Of a stretch of DNA of 64,000 bases, positions 1 through 11,804 are shown piece after piece. This stretch comes from Gigaspora margarita. Taxonomy: Eukaryota > Glomeromycota > Glomeromycetes > Diversisporales > Gigasporaceae. The first letter of the stretch is position 1; each line of letters starts with the position of its first letter. The notes under the pieces are model-generated. The model did no database searches. It was not told the DNA's origin and was given only the letters and a program-made list of their open reading frames with translations. A program made the position numbers and the translations under genes. The stretch is taken from positions 221,092-285,091 of the forward strand of contig WTPW01000681.1 in the NCBI GenBank assembly GCA_009809945.1. The letters run 5' to 3'.

Positions 1-96
1 ATCAAATTTGGTCAGATGGTTGTCGAGGTATCTTCACTCAAATTAGATAAAAAATTTGGCGCAGCTTCTATTTTGAAGCCATTTTGATTTTCTCTG

Positions 97-243
97 ACTT
101 TGAGCGAAGATAACTCGACAACCACTTGACTAAATTCGATGAATTATTTTTTATTTGAATTCTATGAAGCCATAGAATTCAAATAAAAAAAGGTTTACCA
201 AATTTGGTCTTATGGTTGCCAAGATATCTTCGTTCAAAGTTTT
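97..243. repeat. Imperfect palindrome, CAAATTTGGT word family
   Basis: Inverted repeat centred on GAATTCTATG...CATAGAATTC near 170. Both arms carry a degenerate CTTTGA-GAAGATA...TTGACCAAATTTG word. The same word recurs at about 980-1020, 21530-21660 and 25060-25400, so this is one member of a dispersed palindrome family. No coding sequence was seen. Confidence 0.6.
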
Positions 244-804
244 GAAAATTCTTATTTTTACTGGGATTTTTATGTCAATCAGTATCAAAAAAGCAAGTGC
301 AGGAGTATCAAAAATGTAAGATTTGCCCTTAAAGCGGGCATATCACGTGACATCTTGTTTTGCCTTATAGGGTTAGAAACGTCTTGGGTTAGTGCTAGCA
401 AGTATCATCTAGGTAAAATCATCTCCCTGCCATTTTTTGTTAATGCTCCAAGATGGGTTTAGATTACGGTTTTTTGTATTTTTTACATTCTCTTTTGTTT
501 TCTGATCTGGGTTCATTAAATTCCAATAATTTGATTGGCTTAGTATCACGTGATCTGCCTGCTTTAAGGAGCCCTTTTTTGTAGCACCTAGCCAATATAT
601 TGTAATATGATAGAATTAAGATTCCCAACACCTTTAAGGCTATACAGATTCATTTTTTGTATCTTGTAACATAAAATTTAAAAAATGATCTGGTAATCCT
701 GGGAACCAGTGAAAAAAACATAGTAAGCTGCAGTTAACTATGTAATTTTTGCCTTTTTTGGAATCTGGCATTTCCCTAATGCCAAGGAAACTTCTGATGC
801 CTTC
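244..804. other. Non-coding AT-rich stretch
   Basis: No coding sequence seen. Two TCACGTGA-type sites lie at about 351 and 547 with loosely mirrored surroundings (GCCCTTAAAGCGGGC near 330 versus CTGCTTTAAGGAGCCC near 560), suggesting an eroded inverted-repeat element. Confidence 0.4.
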
Positions 805-1705
805 CTACAAAAAATTTTTAGTTGCATGATGTAACAACTAATCGAAATATTAAATAATAATCCTTCTAAAATTATAAAAAGTTATATGATACTAGTAATT
901 ATTTCTTAGCAACTACTTAATTAAGTACAGTCAATTTTTTATTATAATTCTATAGCTTTGTAGAATTAAAACAAAAAAAAATTTATCAAATTTGAATAGA
1001 TAGTTGTTTAAAAATATTCAAATATCAAAAAAATAAAAAATTGAAATACCAATACTAGCCTGATTCTATATTAACAAATATTTTTTGTATTTTCTATTGA
1101 AGAAATTTCTTTTGTTAAATATTTCTTAACAACTATCAATTAAAATTTGATAAAATTTTTTTTTAATTTTGCAAGTTTATAAAAATAAAAAAAAATTTGA
1201 TTAAATTTGATTAAAATAATATTTATTCAAAGTTTAGATATTTATAAAAAAAGCTATAGATAATTTTTTTTGAACTATTAGTAAATATTTTTTAACAACT
1301 ATATATTTAATATTAATAATTTTTTAACTTAATTCATTATAGCATTAAAATAAAAAATTTTTATGGAATTTGTATTAATAATTGTTAAAAAAAAACTTTA
1401 TTTAAAATTAAAAAAAAATAAAATTTATACAAGTTTTTAGTTTTTTCTGATATTCAAATATTTATTAAACTTTTTACTAAAGATTTCTAAACAACTATTA
1501 TTCTAATTTGTTATTTTTATTTTGATTCTAAAAAACTATAAAATTAAAATAAAAAAATTTTCTGAGCTTAATCAAGTAGTTGCTAAGAAATTATTATTAG
1601 AATTATAAAAATTTTTTAAATTTTTAAAAAAATCTTTACTATATTGATTATTTTAATTGGCTATTATATCATGTAACTAAAAAATTTTTTGTAAAATACA
1701 ATAGG
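805..1705. repeat. Long imperfect inverted repeat
   Basis: The left end CTACAAAAAATTTTTAGTTG and the right end AACTAAAAAATTTTTTGTA are mirror images. Between them several shorter AT-rich hairpins repeat TTGCTAAGAAATT-like and AATTCTATAG-like words. It looks like an old foldback element. The composition is so AT-rich that boundaries are soft, and no TSD was recognised. Confidence 0.4.
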
Positions 1706-2163
1706 TACATTCTAAGAATAAATTGATTTTGTATTAAGTAAATATCTTTTGTGCATATCAGATATAGGACAAGATTTTTTAATTGCTATCTATAATAAAA
1801 ATTATAATAAAAACATACTGTAAAATCTCAAAATAATGCACAAGAGTATATTACAAATTTTAACCTGAATTAAGCTTAATTTGGACCAAGATTCGAAATA
1901 AAACCCATGCCTATTATTTCAAGATTTTATGGTATAAATTTACTATAAATATTGAGCTAAAGATTCTTTTAAACTTAACTTATTAACTTAAAATTAAATT
2001 TTACAATTATATTGAACAAGAAAGAAGAAGAAATTGAGCTTAAATACAAAGTCAAAATTTTGTTAATTTTATACAATTTCAAAATATAACTTTGTCAAAA
2101 ACAACTAAAGTTAAAAATTTTTGTTTGTAAATATAAACATTTTTTATTAAGATAGCCTATTGT
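1706..2163. other. AT-rich stretch, nothing recognised
   Basis: No coding potential, RNA gene or clear repeat boundary was seen. Confidence 0.4.
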
Positions 2164-2329
2164 GGGCTTCTAAGTAAACTTGTTCAGCATGTAATCTATT
2201 ATATTAAAACACAAACATCTGTCCATCCATCACACTATTGACCAATCAGAAAATTCAACATAGAATTTTTAAATATTTGTAAATTGTCAATCATCATCAT
2301 AGTTGTGCTTATTTTATTGGTCATGATAG

Positions 2330-3540
2330 CAATTCCACTATTGTGTATTGCTTACCCATAGTTCTTTAAGCTGCTATGCAATGGAGCCTAACTATAAACT
2401 GAGATCCTTGCATAGCTAACACATCTACAGATCCTAATCACAATATAAGTTCCTTGAACTGCTATCGCCAAAACATAATATGAGGTCCTTGCACTACTAA
2501 CACTGCTGTGGAGCCTAAACAGAAAATATGAGGTCCTTGCACTGCTATTGTAGCTTCAGAACCTAATTACAACATAAGGTCTTTGCACTGCTATCGTAAC
2601 CATAGAGCCTAACCACAACATAAGGTTCTTGCACTGCTCTCACAGCTATGGAGCTTAAACATCAAATATGAGGTCTGTGTACTGCTATCGCAGCCAAGAA
2701 GCCTAACTACAATATAAGGTACTTGCACTGCTCTCGTAGCTGTGGAGCCTAAACAGAAAATAGTAGGTCCTTGCACTGCTATAGTCTAATCACAATATGA
2801 GGTCCTTGCATTGCTATTGCAGTTGCGGAGCCTAATCTTAATATGAGGTCCTTGTACTATTACTGTGCCATAGAGCCTAATCACAATAAGAGGCCTTTGC
2901 GCTATTATTGTAGCCGCAGAGCTTAAACATAATATGAGGTCCTTGCACTGCTATCACAGCTGTGGAGCTTAAACATCAAATATAAAATTTTTGCACTACT
3001 ACTATAGCTGCAGAGCCTAACCATCAAATATGAGGTCCTTGCACTGCTACTACAACCATGGGGCCTAATCACAACATGAGGTTCTTGCACTGCTATCGCA
3101 GTTATGGAGCTTAAAAATCATATGAGACTATTGCATTAATATTGTAACTATGAAGCCTAATCACAAAATGAAATTATTGCACTGCTTCGTAGTGCAAAGC
3201 CTAAGCATAATCTGAGTACTTGCACTGCTATTACAGTCATGGAATCCAATCATCAATATGAGTCCTTGCTCTACTACTGTAGCTATAAAGCCTAATTACA
3301 ATATGAGATTCTTGCACTGCTATTATAGTCCAGAATCTAATCATAACATGAGGTTCTTGCACTGCTATTGCAGTCCAATTATCAAAATTTGAGGGCCTTA
3401 TACTACACTGTAGCTAGCCATAGCACCTAATTACAACATGAGGTCCTTGACTATTATCGTAGCCGCAATATCTAAACACAATATGAAGCTCTTGTATTAT
3501 TACTGTAGCTGTAGAGTCTAAATTTCAATAAGGTCCTTTT
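2330..3540. repeat. Minisatellite, ~60-bp unit, about 20 copies
   Basis: The unit reads roughly TATGAGGTCCTTGCACTGC, then TATCGCAGC, then TGGAGCCTAA-CACAA. Copies differ by substitutions and small indels throughout. It lies inside the 2164-4787 TIR element. Short reading frames across it are incidental. Confidence 0.8.
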
Positions 3541-3559
3541 ATTGTTTTTAAAAAAAAAG

Positions 3560-4015
3560 ACATAATGGACCAGAGATAAAAATCCAACAATATGAAAAGA
3601 TAGCAACAAAAATTTAGTGACAAGAAAGCCCACTAGTGAAAGTCCAAAAGAGAAATTTGCCAAAGAAAGTCTACCAGTGAATAATTAACAATGAAGGTCC
3701 CATATCGAAAGTCTACTAGTAAATTCCAATGGCAAAAACTACCAATGAAGTCCACCAAAAAAATTTTCCAGTAAAGGTCCGCGAAATTCACAAATGAAAG
3801 TTTGCCAACAGAATTACTTCAACGAAAATTCACAATGAAAATTCTTCAATAGAAGTTTTCCAATAACAATTTTCTAAGGCAAATTCACTGATAAAAGTTC
3901 AGCAAAAGTACATCAGCAAAAGCCCATCAGAGAAAGTTCAATGAGAAAATTAGCAAACAAAAGTCCAATAACAAAAGTTCAATATGAAGTCCACTGGCGA
4001 AAGATAAATGGTTAT
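3560..4015. repeat. Degenerate ~20-bp word array
   Basis: About 20 loosely repeated copies of GAAAGTCCACCAGTGAAAGT-like words, strongly purine-biased on the plus strand. It lies inside the TIR element directly after the 60-bp minisatellite. Confidence 0.55.
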
Positions 4016-4787
4016 ATGACTACAAAAATAGCACCAAAATCATATGACATCTCCAATGATGAAACTTCAATGCTGTATTGTCACCAATATAAGCTCATGT
4101 ACTGTCCTTAGTTAGTTAATATAGATAGTTAATAAATCACCAAGAAAAGTTGGGTAGGGTGAAATGATGGAGCCAGCCTTTGTTACAAGACGAGCTATAG
4201 CAAAAGAAAAGATAACCTTTTCAACTAACAGAAGACCCCTACATATCCCTGAAAACAATCTTGTCTATCATAGTCTCAACAATAAGGAACTTACACAAAA
4301 AAAATCTATAAAGGTCAAAACGACAAATTACATGTGATCAATAAAGTTATCTGATTTCGCAATAATGACCATCCTGTCACTTCATTAACAAACTTTTTAT
4401 AAAATAAAACATTTATTCACTTAATGTGTATCAATAATAAAACATAAATGAGAAACAACCAAAATCATTTTACAATACTAAAGTTATTTTTGACAAAATT
4501 TATAAAATTTTAGATTAAATTAGTGTATTTAAATATTTTATTATAATTTAAAGCATTTAATGACTCAACATCTTACTAATACAAATATTACACCAGGTAA
4601 TGCTAGTTTTACTTATATTAAAAATAAAATGCATTTTTTGAAACTTTTTACTAAGTATCATAAAAATTTTTTTAAAAAAATTTTTTCTAACTTTAACTCT
4701 ATTTTTCACTTAGTAAAAGGTTTAAGAAATATGATTTGTTTTTAATATAAGTAAAATTACATGCTGAACAAGTTTACTTAGAAGCCC

Positions 4788-6158
4788 AAATAGATTATCT
4801 TAATAAAAAATACTTTCATATTAACAAACTATAATTTTTAATTTTATTATATAGCTAATTTATTTTTTTGTTAATATAATCTATATTTTGCTTCTAAGTA
4901 AAGTTGTTCAGAGCAAAGTTGTTGTTGTACTAGTCCAGTATTTAATTTAGTATTGGACTTGGACTGAATCAAATTTAGACCAATTTGGTCCAGTTTAATA
5001 TAATTAAATTTACTTAGCAAAATACTGGTATATATATTTTATATACAATTAAAATAATATAATGCTTGTTTATTATATTTGAAAGTACTATCTTTTATAT
5101 AAATATTTAAAAATCAAAATTTTAAAATATAATCTATAAAAAATCTTTACTATTCAAATTTACTATATAATTTATATTATAGATTTTAATAAATAAATCT
5201 TTATATTATATATAACTTATAATTTATTGTACAATCTTAACATTCAAGGGACATGTCCATTTACAGAGTTCCAAATGTAATTCATATATATCAATCATCT
5301 GATTTTATATCAAAATTCCAACTCATAAAGGTTTCATCTATGACAACCCCATATTGTGAAACAAAATATCAATTTTTTTAAGTCAAAAATATACCTGAAA
5401 TGTTTCTTTATACAATCATGAAAACCCTGACTTTTAATTTTTTCTAGATCGCTAAAAATCTTCGCACAAAGTTTGAATGTCCTAACCCCTGTAATATTTA
5501 TAAATCTAATCAAGTTCACAACAACTATTCCCCCAAGAGCCTAGTTTAGTTCCTACTAACTTGCATAACTCGCATTTTTGACAAATACCAAGTCTGTAGT
5601 TTAAACCATTTAGCAATAGCATATAAGCTCACTCCCTTTTAAAGATTTTACCTTGTGCAGTATTGAAGAACTGCAAGTTGACCAGCTAGTAATAACATGG
5701 ATTTCGCAATCTGTTTTCAAGAAGTTGGTTAATTGTATAGTAAACACCGATTCACTAACCACATTGATCTAAACAGAACAAGACTAAAGACATAGGTACA
5801 AGAGCATGAAGAATAATGCTAAAGTTCTAATTGAAGACATGGTCTAAATACTATAGTGTTTTGCAATGGTCAGGAGTTTGCTTTTTAGCTAAATATTTTA
5901 TTCTACAAATAGCATTTATTACAATATTATTTTAATGTGGCAGAATCTAAACTACCAGAACCAGAACTAATGGTAGTAGTTAAAAGCAGGTCTTTTCCAG
6001 TTTTAACGGCTATTCTATGTGTTAGACCAAGAGCAAAAAGTTAAGATAGAGGAACAACCATCTATTAGACTAGCTATTAGTGAAGAAATAGTTAGCTAAT
6101 AGTTCTTATAATTATAAACTATTAGCCTAGGCAAGAAAATCCCAATTCGACTATTAGC
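4788..6158. other. AT-rich intergenic stretch
   Basis: No supported gene. It contains a diverged TIR copy (GCTTCTAAGTAAAGTTGTTC near 4876). A patch at 5935-6150 is less AT-rich and may be an old coding relic, but no domain was recognised. Confidence 0.35.
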
Positions 6159-6161
6159 TAA

Positions 6162-7103
6162 GGGGAGCACCATTTATTATCTGATTTTTTGCTACTAAGA
6201 GGCTACCCCCTCCCCCCACCTGATCATCAAATACTGTGATTTGATTGGCTAAAATTATTAAAATTTTAAAAATTTTAAACTTTAATGTTAAATAACTCTT
6301 GACCCAGTGATCTGTTTTGGATGATTTTACTACCAAAATGTTCGCCTCAATGAGACGATTCCAACGAGCCTAAAATCATCAAAATAAAATCACAGGATCC
6401 CAAGATCGTTATAGATTTATATTGCTTAATTATATTATTTTCGTATATATTAAAAATTATTATTAAAGATCTTATAAACTTTAATATTAAATAACTCTTG
6501 AACCAGTGATCCGATTTGGATGATTTTACTACCAAAATGCTCGTCTCAATGAGACGATTCTAATGAANCNAAAATNGTTAAATTCTAATCACGNGATCCA
6601 GAGATCGTTATAGATTTGTATTATTTTTAATAGATTATATTAAAATAACACAAATATATAAGATCTCTGGATCCCGTGATCAGAATTTAACGATTTTAGG
6701 TTCATTAGAATCGTCTCATTGAGACGAGCATTTTGGCAGTAAAATCATCCAAATCGGATCACTGGTTCAAGAGTTATTTAATATTAAATTTATAAGATCT
6801 TTAATAATAATTTTACTATATACGAAAATAATATAATTAAAGCAGTACAAATCTATAACGATCTTGGGATCCTGTGATTGGATTTTGATGATCTTAGGTT
6901 CGTTGGAATCGTCTCATTGAGGCGAACATTTTGGTAGTAAAATCATCCAAAACGGTTCACTGGTTCAAGAGTTATTTAATATTAAAGTTTAAAAATTTTT
7001 AAAAAATTTTAATAATTTTAGCCAATCAAAAGTTATCTGCTATTAGGACCTGATAATTGTCTGACCCCCTACCCTAAAAATCAGATGATAAATGGCACTC
7101 CCC
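6162..7103. mobile_element. Palindromic PIF/Harbinger-like MITE, TSD TAA
   Basis: The ends GGGGAGCACCATTTATTATC and its mirror near 7075-7103 are flanked by TAA at 6159-6161 and 7104-7106. The whole 942 bp folds into one imperfect hairpin centred near 6635. Each arm carries two tandem copies of a ~190-bp module with the shared word TACTACCAAAATG-TCG followed by a TCTCAATGAGACGA mirror and GGATC clamps. A 3-bp TWA duplication plus G-rich TIRs is the PIF/Harbinger signature. No transposase is present. Confidence 0.8.
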
Positions 7104-7106
7104 TAA

Positions 7107-7216
7107 GGACTTGGACTGAGGAAGCTGATGTAATTCATTATGTAGAGTTCGTTTTGTCAAAAGATATTGGTTTAAGTAAAATTATTCAAATTACTAATGC
7201 TTTATTAAACTGAATT
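7107..7216 (+). pseudogene. Short coding relic, Myb/SANT-like start
   Basis: An open stretch of about 36 codons begins right after the MITE. It reads R-T-W-T-E-E-A-D-V-I-H-Y-V-E and continues to A-L-L-N before a TGA stop. The W-T-x-E-E opening resembles the first helix of Myb/SANT-type domains, but the rest of the domain is absent. The MITE may have split it from upstream sequence. The family assignment is weak. Confidence 0.25.
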
Positions 7217-7360
7217 CTGATGATTGTCAAGAATTTACGAATAAGAATAATCCAAAAGGAACATTCTGGTTTGGTTATTAGGATGAGGAGAAGCCAAACT
7301 TGATTATGATGATTTAGAGGATGGTGGCAATACAGATGCTGAACTAATATGGATATCAAA

Positions 7361-7495
7361 GGGATGCATCAAGTATAGCCCAGATTGTATGAGGAGAGCA
7401 TTTTCATGCATTGCAAATACAAAGTTACCTTGTGTTCGCAAAGTAGAAAAATGCTCTCCTTATGCAAATCCAGGCTATACTCGATGCACCCAGAA
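7361..7495. mobile_element. Small MITE with ~45-bp TIRs
   Basis: GGGATGCATCAAGTATAGCC on the left is mirrored by GGCTATACTCGATGCACCC on the right, and the mirror continues inward through GGAGAGCATTTT. The total is about 135 bp. No clear TSD was found, so the superfamily is open. Confidence 0.65.
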
Positions 7496-8249
7496 ATTAT
7501 GATGTGATATAACTTATATGACAATTTTTTAATATTATTTAAACCATTTCTGCTCTATAGGCACAATTTTGGTTTTGATTACTTTGGCTACTTTTTTCAC
7601 GTATTTCATCAATTTCACAATTATATTTTATTGCTTTATCAAGTTTTTAATGAGTTGATTCAAATAAATATTTTAAAAAAATCTTTATTTCACCCCTAAC
7701 TGAGGTAGGGCATTTGTTAGATCACAATCTTTAGTCGCTTATGTTTTTTTGCTACATGAAATAAACAACTAATAAATTTATTTTGCACTTTTTTATTGTC
7801 AAGTTATTTCTGTGGCAAAATTACTTTAACTTTCACAATGGTATGTAAATTTACCTGTTATTGTGTAATTTTTTTTTATTTTTGTTTAATATATATCAAT
7901 ATAACAAATAACAAATAAAAAATATTGAAGGTACATATGTAATTAATATGCTCTATTCCATTTTTAAAAGAATTAACTAAATCTATTGCTATACATAGTG
8001 TGTCCAGAAATCTGCAGTGGCAGTGAATTTTGCTCTTGTCCTGCTCACTAAATAATAGCCTATTGGTAGATATAGCCTATTGTGTTTAAGATTAGATTAT
8101 ACATCACTGCAGAATCTGCATGGTTATCAGATTATGGTTAGGATGGTACAATAAATGTTTTAACATTTTTATTGGTCGTATCAAAAAAAGTTTTAAGTGT
8201 GTAATATATAAATATTTTTATTTTTATAATAAAATTAGAAAAAATACAA
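7496..8249. other. Non-coding AT-rich stretch
   Basis: No gene or clear repeat recognised. A TTTTTATTGGTCGTATC word at about 8168 loosely resembles the TATTGGTC ends seen at 27624 and 44300. Confidence 0.35.
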
Positions 8250-8404
8250 TAGCGACCCATCGCCATGCGACCCTTATATGATTGACCAATCATTTTTTAG
8301 ATTGGCGATTATATATAGATTATTTGTTTTTTATTTATTTATTTATTTTTTAATACAAATATTTTTTCATTTTTTTTTTTAACGCATATTTTTTTTAGAA
8401 ACTT

Positions 8405-8470
8405 CATTGGAGTCGTTACTAGAGTTGTCGCTAGAGTCGTTGCTAGAGTCATAGCTACTAGAGTCATTGT
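8405..8470 (+). repeat. Short GTCGCTAGA tandem repeat
   Basis: Five or six degenerate copies of a 12-15-bp unit such as GTCGCTAGAGTCGTT lie at the left edge of the minisatellite region of the 8250-11287 element. Confidence 0.6.
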
Positions 8471-8662
8471 TGGAGCTTCAGAACTATTATTATTTGGTGG
8501 CTCTTCTGGTAAGTTTTTTTTTTATAGTTAATTCAGTAGGTTTGTCGTTCATGTCTTTTAATAGATTCTTTGTTTTCTTTTCGTTAAATACTTCAGCGGC
8601 TCTTCATCATTTTCAGTAGGGTTTTTGGTAGTTCTTAATTGTTTTTTAGTCATTTTTAGTGG

Positions 8663-9040
8663 GTAAGTTTTTTATCGATTCGTCAGTAGGTTCTGGAAGT
8701 CCTTCAGTGGTTCTTCGTTGTTTTTTAGCAGGTAAGTTTTTTGTTGCTTCGTCAGTGGGTTCTAGAAGGCCTTCAGTAGTTCTTTGTTGTTTTTTGGTCA
8801 TTTTTTAGCAGGTAAGTTTTTTGTCACTTCATTGGTGGGTTCTGGAAGTCCTTTGGTGGTTCTTTATTGTTTTTTAGTGGGTAGGTACTTTGTCTCTTCA
8901 TCAGTGGCTTTTGTAAGTCCTTCTGTGTTTCTTCATCATTTTTTGGTCATTTTTTGGTGGGTAGGTTGTTTGTTTCATTTTTAGTGGGTTCTGTAAGTCC
9001 TTCTATAGTTCTTTATTGTTTTTTCATGAGGTTTCAGTTC
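8663..9040 (+). repeat. Higher-order minisatellite, alternating 69- and 80-bp units
   Basis: Units begin GTAAGTTTTTT or GTAGGT at 8663, 8732, 8812, 8881 and 8961. Successive spacings are 69, 80, 69 and 80 bp. The long unit has an extra GGTCATTTTTT-type block before its end. This is a dimeric 149-bp higher-order unit amplified about twice. The overlapping Phe/Val/Ser-rich reading frames are products of the repeat. Confidence 0.75.
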
Positions 9041-9311
9041 ATTTGTCACTGTTTTTGTCCCATTTTTATCCCGTTTTTATCCTGTTTTCGTCTCATTATT
9101 TATTCTGTTTTTATCTCGTTTTTTATCTTATTTTCATCTCATTTTTGATCCATTTTCTAAAAAAAAAAATTAAATTAAATTTAAAAAAAATTAAATTAAT
9201 AAATAAAAATAAAAAAAATAAATTAAATAAATTAAAGCTTGGAACCGGTTTTATTTTTATATATTTAAACCTGGTTTTACACTTTCTTTTTTTTTATTTT
9301 TTATATCAGAT

Positions 9312-11135
9312 TAGTGCTCCTAGGTTGGTTTGGGTTCAGTCCGGGATTGAACCAGACTCAGACTCTAAATTTTACTAATTTTGGACTTCGGACCAGACTC
9401 AGACTCAAGTATAAGTTTAGTCTGGGTCCGGTTCGAAGTTAATAAACCGGTCCAGGTTCAAATATAGTTATATGCATTTTTTGGTGCTGAACAAGTTTAC
9501 TTAGTGCATGTTTTTAGAATTAATTAGTAAAACTTTATGAATTATAAGATTTTATAAAATTTTATTAATAAAATTTTATAAAATCTTATAATTCACAAAA
9601 TTTTATTAATTAATTCTAACTTTATGCACTAAGTAATCTTATTCAGCACCTAAAAATGCATCAAATTGGCAGAATTAATTTTATTTTACTTAAAATTTAG
9701 AGGATAGATGCAGAATTTTGAATTTTTGATCAAAAAAGTCAAATTTAAGCATCTATTCTCCAAATTTCATGTAAAATAAAAAACAATTGGCTGATTTAAT
9801 GTATTTTTAGGTGCTAAATAAGTTTACTTAATGCATTAAGTTAGAATTAGTTAGTGAAATCTTGTGAATCACAAGATTTTATAGAATTTTATTAATAGAA
9901 TTCTATAAAATCTTATGATTCACAAAATTTTATTAATTAATTCTAACTTTATGCACTAAGTAAAATTGTTTAGCACCAACAAATACATTAAATTGGCTGA
10001 ATTTTTTNNNNNNNNNNNNNNNNNNNNNNNNNNNNNNNNNNNNNNNNNNNNNNNNNNNNNNNNNNNNNNNNNNNNNNNNNNNNNNNNNNNNNNNNNNNNN
10101 NNNNNNNNNNNNNNNNNNNNNNNNNNNNNNNNNNNNNNNNNNNNNNNNNNNNNNNNNNNNNNNNNNNNNNNNNNNNNNNNNNNNNNNNNNNNNNNNNNNN
10201 NNNNNNNNNNNNNNNNNNNNNNNNNNNNNNNNNNNNNNNNNNNNNNNNNNNNNNNNNNNNNNNNNNNNNNNNNNNNNNNNNNNNNNNNNNNNNNNNNNNN
10301 NNNNNNNNNNNNNNNNNNNNNNNNNNNNNNNNNNNNNNNNNNNNNNNNNNNNNNNNNNNNNNNNNNNNNNNNNNNNNNNNNNNNNNNNNNNNNNNNNNNN
10401 NNNNNNNNNNNNNNNNNNNNNNNNNNNNNNNNNNNNNNNNNNNNNNNNNNNNNNNNNNNNNNNNNNNNNNNNAACAATTTTACTTAGTGCATAAAGTTAG
10501 AATTAATTAATAAAATTTTGTGAATCATAAGATTTTATAGAATTCTATTAATAAAATTCTATAAAATCTTGTGATTCACAAGATTTCACTAATTAATTCT
10601 AACTTAATGCACTAAGTAAACTTATTCAGCACCTAAAAATACATTAAATTAGCCAATTGTTTTTTTATTTTACATAAAATTTGGAGAATAGATGCTTAAA
10701 TTTGACTTTTTTGATCAAAAATCCAAAATAATGCATCTATCCTCTAAATTTCAAGTAAAATAAAATTAATTCTACCAATTTGATGCATTTTTAGGTGCTA
10801 AGCAATTTTACTTAGTGCATGTTTTTAGAATTAATTAATAAAATTTTGTGAATTATAAGATTTTATAAAAATTTATTAATAAAATTTTATAAAATCTTAT
10901 AATTCATAAAATTACTAATTAATTCTAAAAACATGCACTAAGTAAACTTGTTTAGCACTAAAAATACATATAACTATATTTGAACTTGGACTAGTTTGTG
11001 AACTTCGAACTGGACCCAGACCAAACTCAGACTTGACTAAAAAGTCTGAATATAAAAGTCCAAGTCCGGTCCAAAAATCAAACCAGACTCAGAATTGACT
11101 AAAGTCCAGTTCGAGTCCAGTTCGTAGGAGCACTA
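9312..11135. mobile_element. hAT-like non-autonomous element, 8-bp TSD TATCAGAT
   Basis: The element starts TAGTGCTCCTAGG and ends CGTAGGAGCACTA. It is flanked by perfect TATCAGAT duplications at 9304-9311 and 11136-11143. Subterminal zones (9320-9475 and 10970-11130) are packed with GGTCCGG, GACTCAGAC and GGTTCGA words in both orientations. The core is an array of AT-rich hairpins at about 9490-9655, 9810-9975, 10473-10640 and 10790-10965, with smaller mirrors between them and the word TTTACTTAGTGCAT at their edges. An assembly gap sits at the symmetry centre. No transposase is present. Confidence 0.85.
10008..10472. other. Assembly gap (465 N)
   Basis: A run of N at the symmetry centre of the 9312-11135 palindromic element, where long hairpins would be expected to break assembly. 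Apparent reading frames spanning it are artefacts. Confidence 0.99.
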
Positions 11136-11287
11136 TATCAGATATATAAAAGCATACTTTTTTTTTTATTAAGTATATGTAATCGACCAATCAAATTCAA
11201 TCACATATCACATGCTTGTGTCGAGCACATGATATATGATCGAATTCGATTGGTCAATCATGGGGTCACTATGGTGACGGGTTGCTA

Positions 11288-11804
11288 AAAAATAATGCCT
11301 ATAAAATTATTATTTGTTATGATTGCCCTGTACACACATTGTTACCAATTATTTTAATCATGCATGTATTTTGATTCGAATTACAGAAATTGCCTTATGA
11401 TATAGAAGAAAATTACATTTTAGGATAGAATGAAATTCAATAAGTAGATCAAGTTAGTTAAACTATTTTTGGTTTAACTACAATAGTAGTTCATATTTAT
11501 CTATTTTATAAAGAATGAATTGTATTACTTTTTTGGATAAGTGGGTAGGCTTGTGTTATCAAAATGTTAATACATTTTTAATTACTCTAAAAGACTAAAC
11601 AATTAGTATAATTAAATTAAATTTGAATATTTGATATTACTTATCTTAAAATCTGTACCATGCTACTTTGGTTTTATATAAAAATTAGGTTAGGAATTAT
11701 AGCTGATCAGTATGGCATGGTTGTATTTTACATTTAATAAGCTAAATATTCTGTAATTCTGAAAAAAACCCATGTTAGAAAGATTTTATTATATTTTGGA
11801 TTAC
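11288..11804. other. AT-rich stretch, nothing recognised
   Basis: No coding, RNA or repeat structure could be supported. Confidence 0.4.

Larger units (their letters stand above)
2164..4787. mobile_element. Non-autonomous TIR DNA transposon with two minisatellites
   Basis: A 32-bp TIR, identical on both sides, starts GGGCTTCTAAGTAAACTTG at 2164-2195 and is mirrored at 4756-4787. The 2.6-kb interior has no transposase. It holds a ~60-bp minisatellite (2330-3540), an array of ~20-bp AAAGTCCA-type words (3560-4015) and an unassigned segment at 4150-4360. No TSD was found, so the superfamily is open. Perfect TIRs beside a decayed interior suggest recent mobility or gene conversion of the ends. 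A diverged single copy of the end lies at about 4874-4900. Confidence 0.75.
8250..11287. mobile_element. TIR element hosting a minisatellite and a nested hAT-like element
   Basis: The left end TAGCGACCCATCGCC and the mirrored right end (GGTGACGGGTTGCTA on the plus strand) form a ~40-bp imperfect TIR that also includes ATGATTGACCAATC. Flanking octamers AAATACAA and AAAAATAA match at 6 of 8 positions, which is weak in such AT-rich DNA. No transposase was seen. The interior before the nested insertion is mostly minisatellite and low-complexity sequence. Confidence 0.65.

Noticed and set aside
2330-3540. CRISPR-like array
   Set aside because: Units are contiguous and degenerate without unique spacers, in a eukaryotic transposon.
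8784-9378. Phe/Val/Ser-rich frames resembling membrane proteins
   Set aside because: They follow the 69/80-bp minisatellite and adjoining T-rich DNA.
9956-10487. 173-codon frames on both strands
   Set aside because: They run through the N gap; nearly all residues are unknown.
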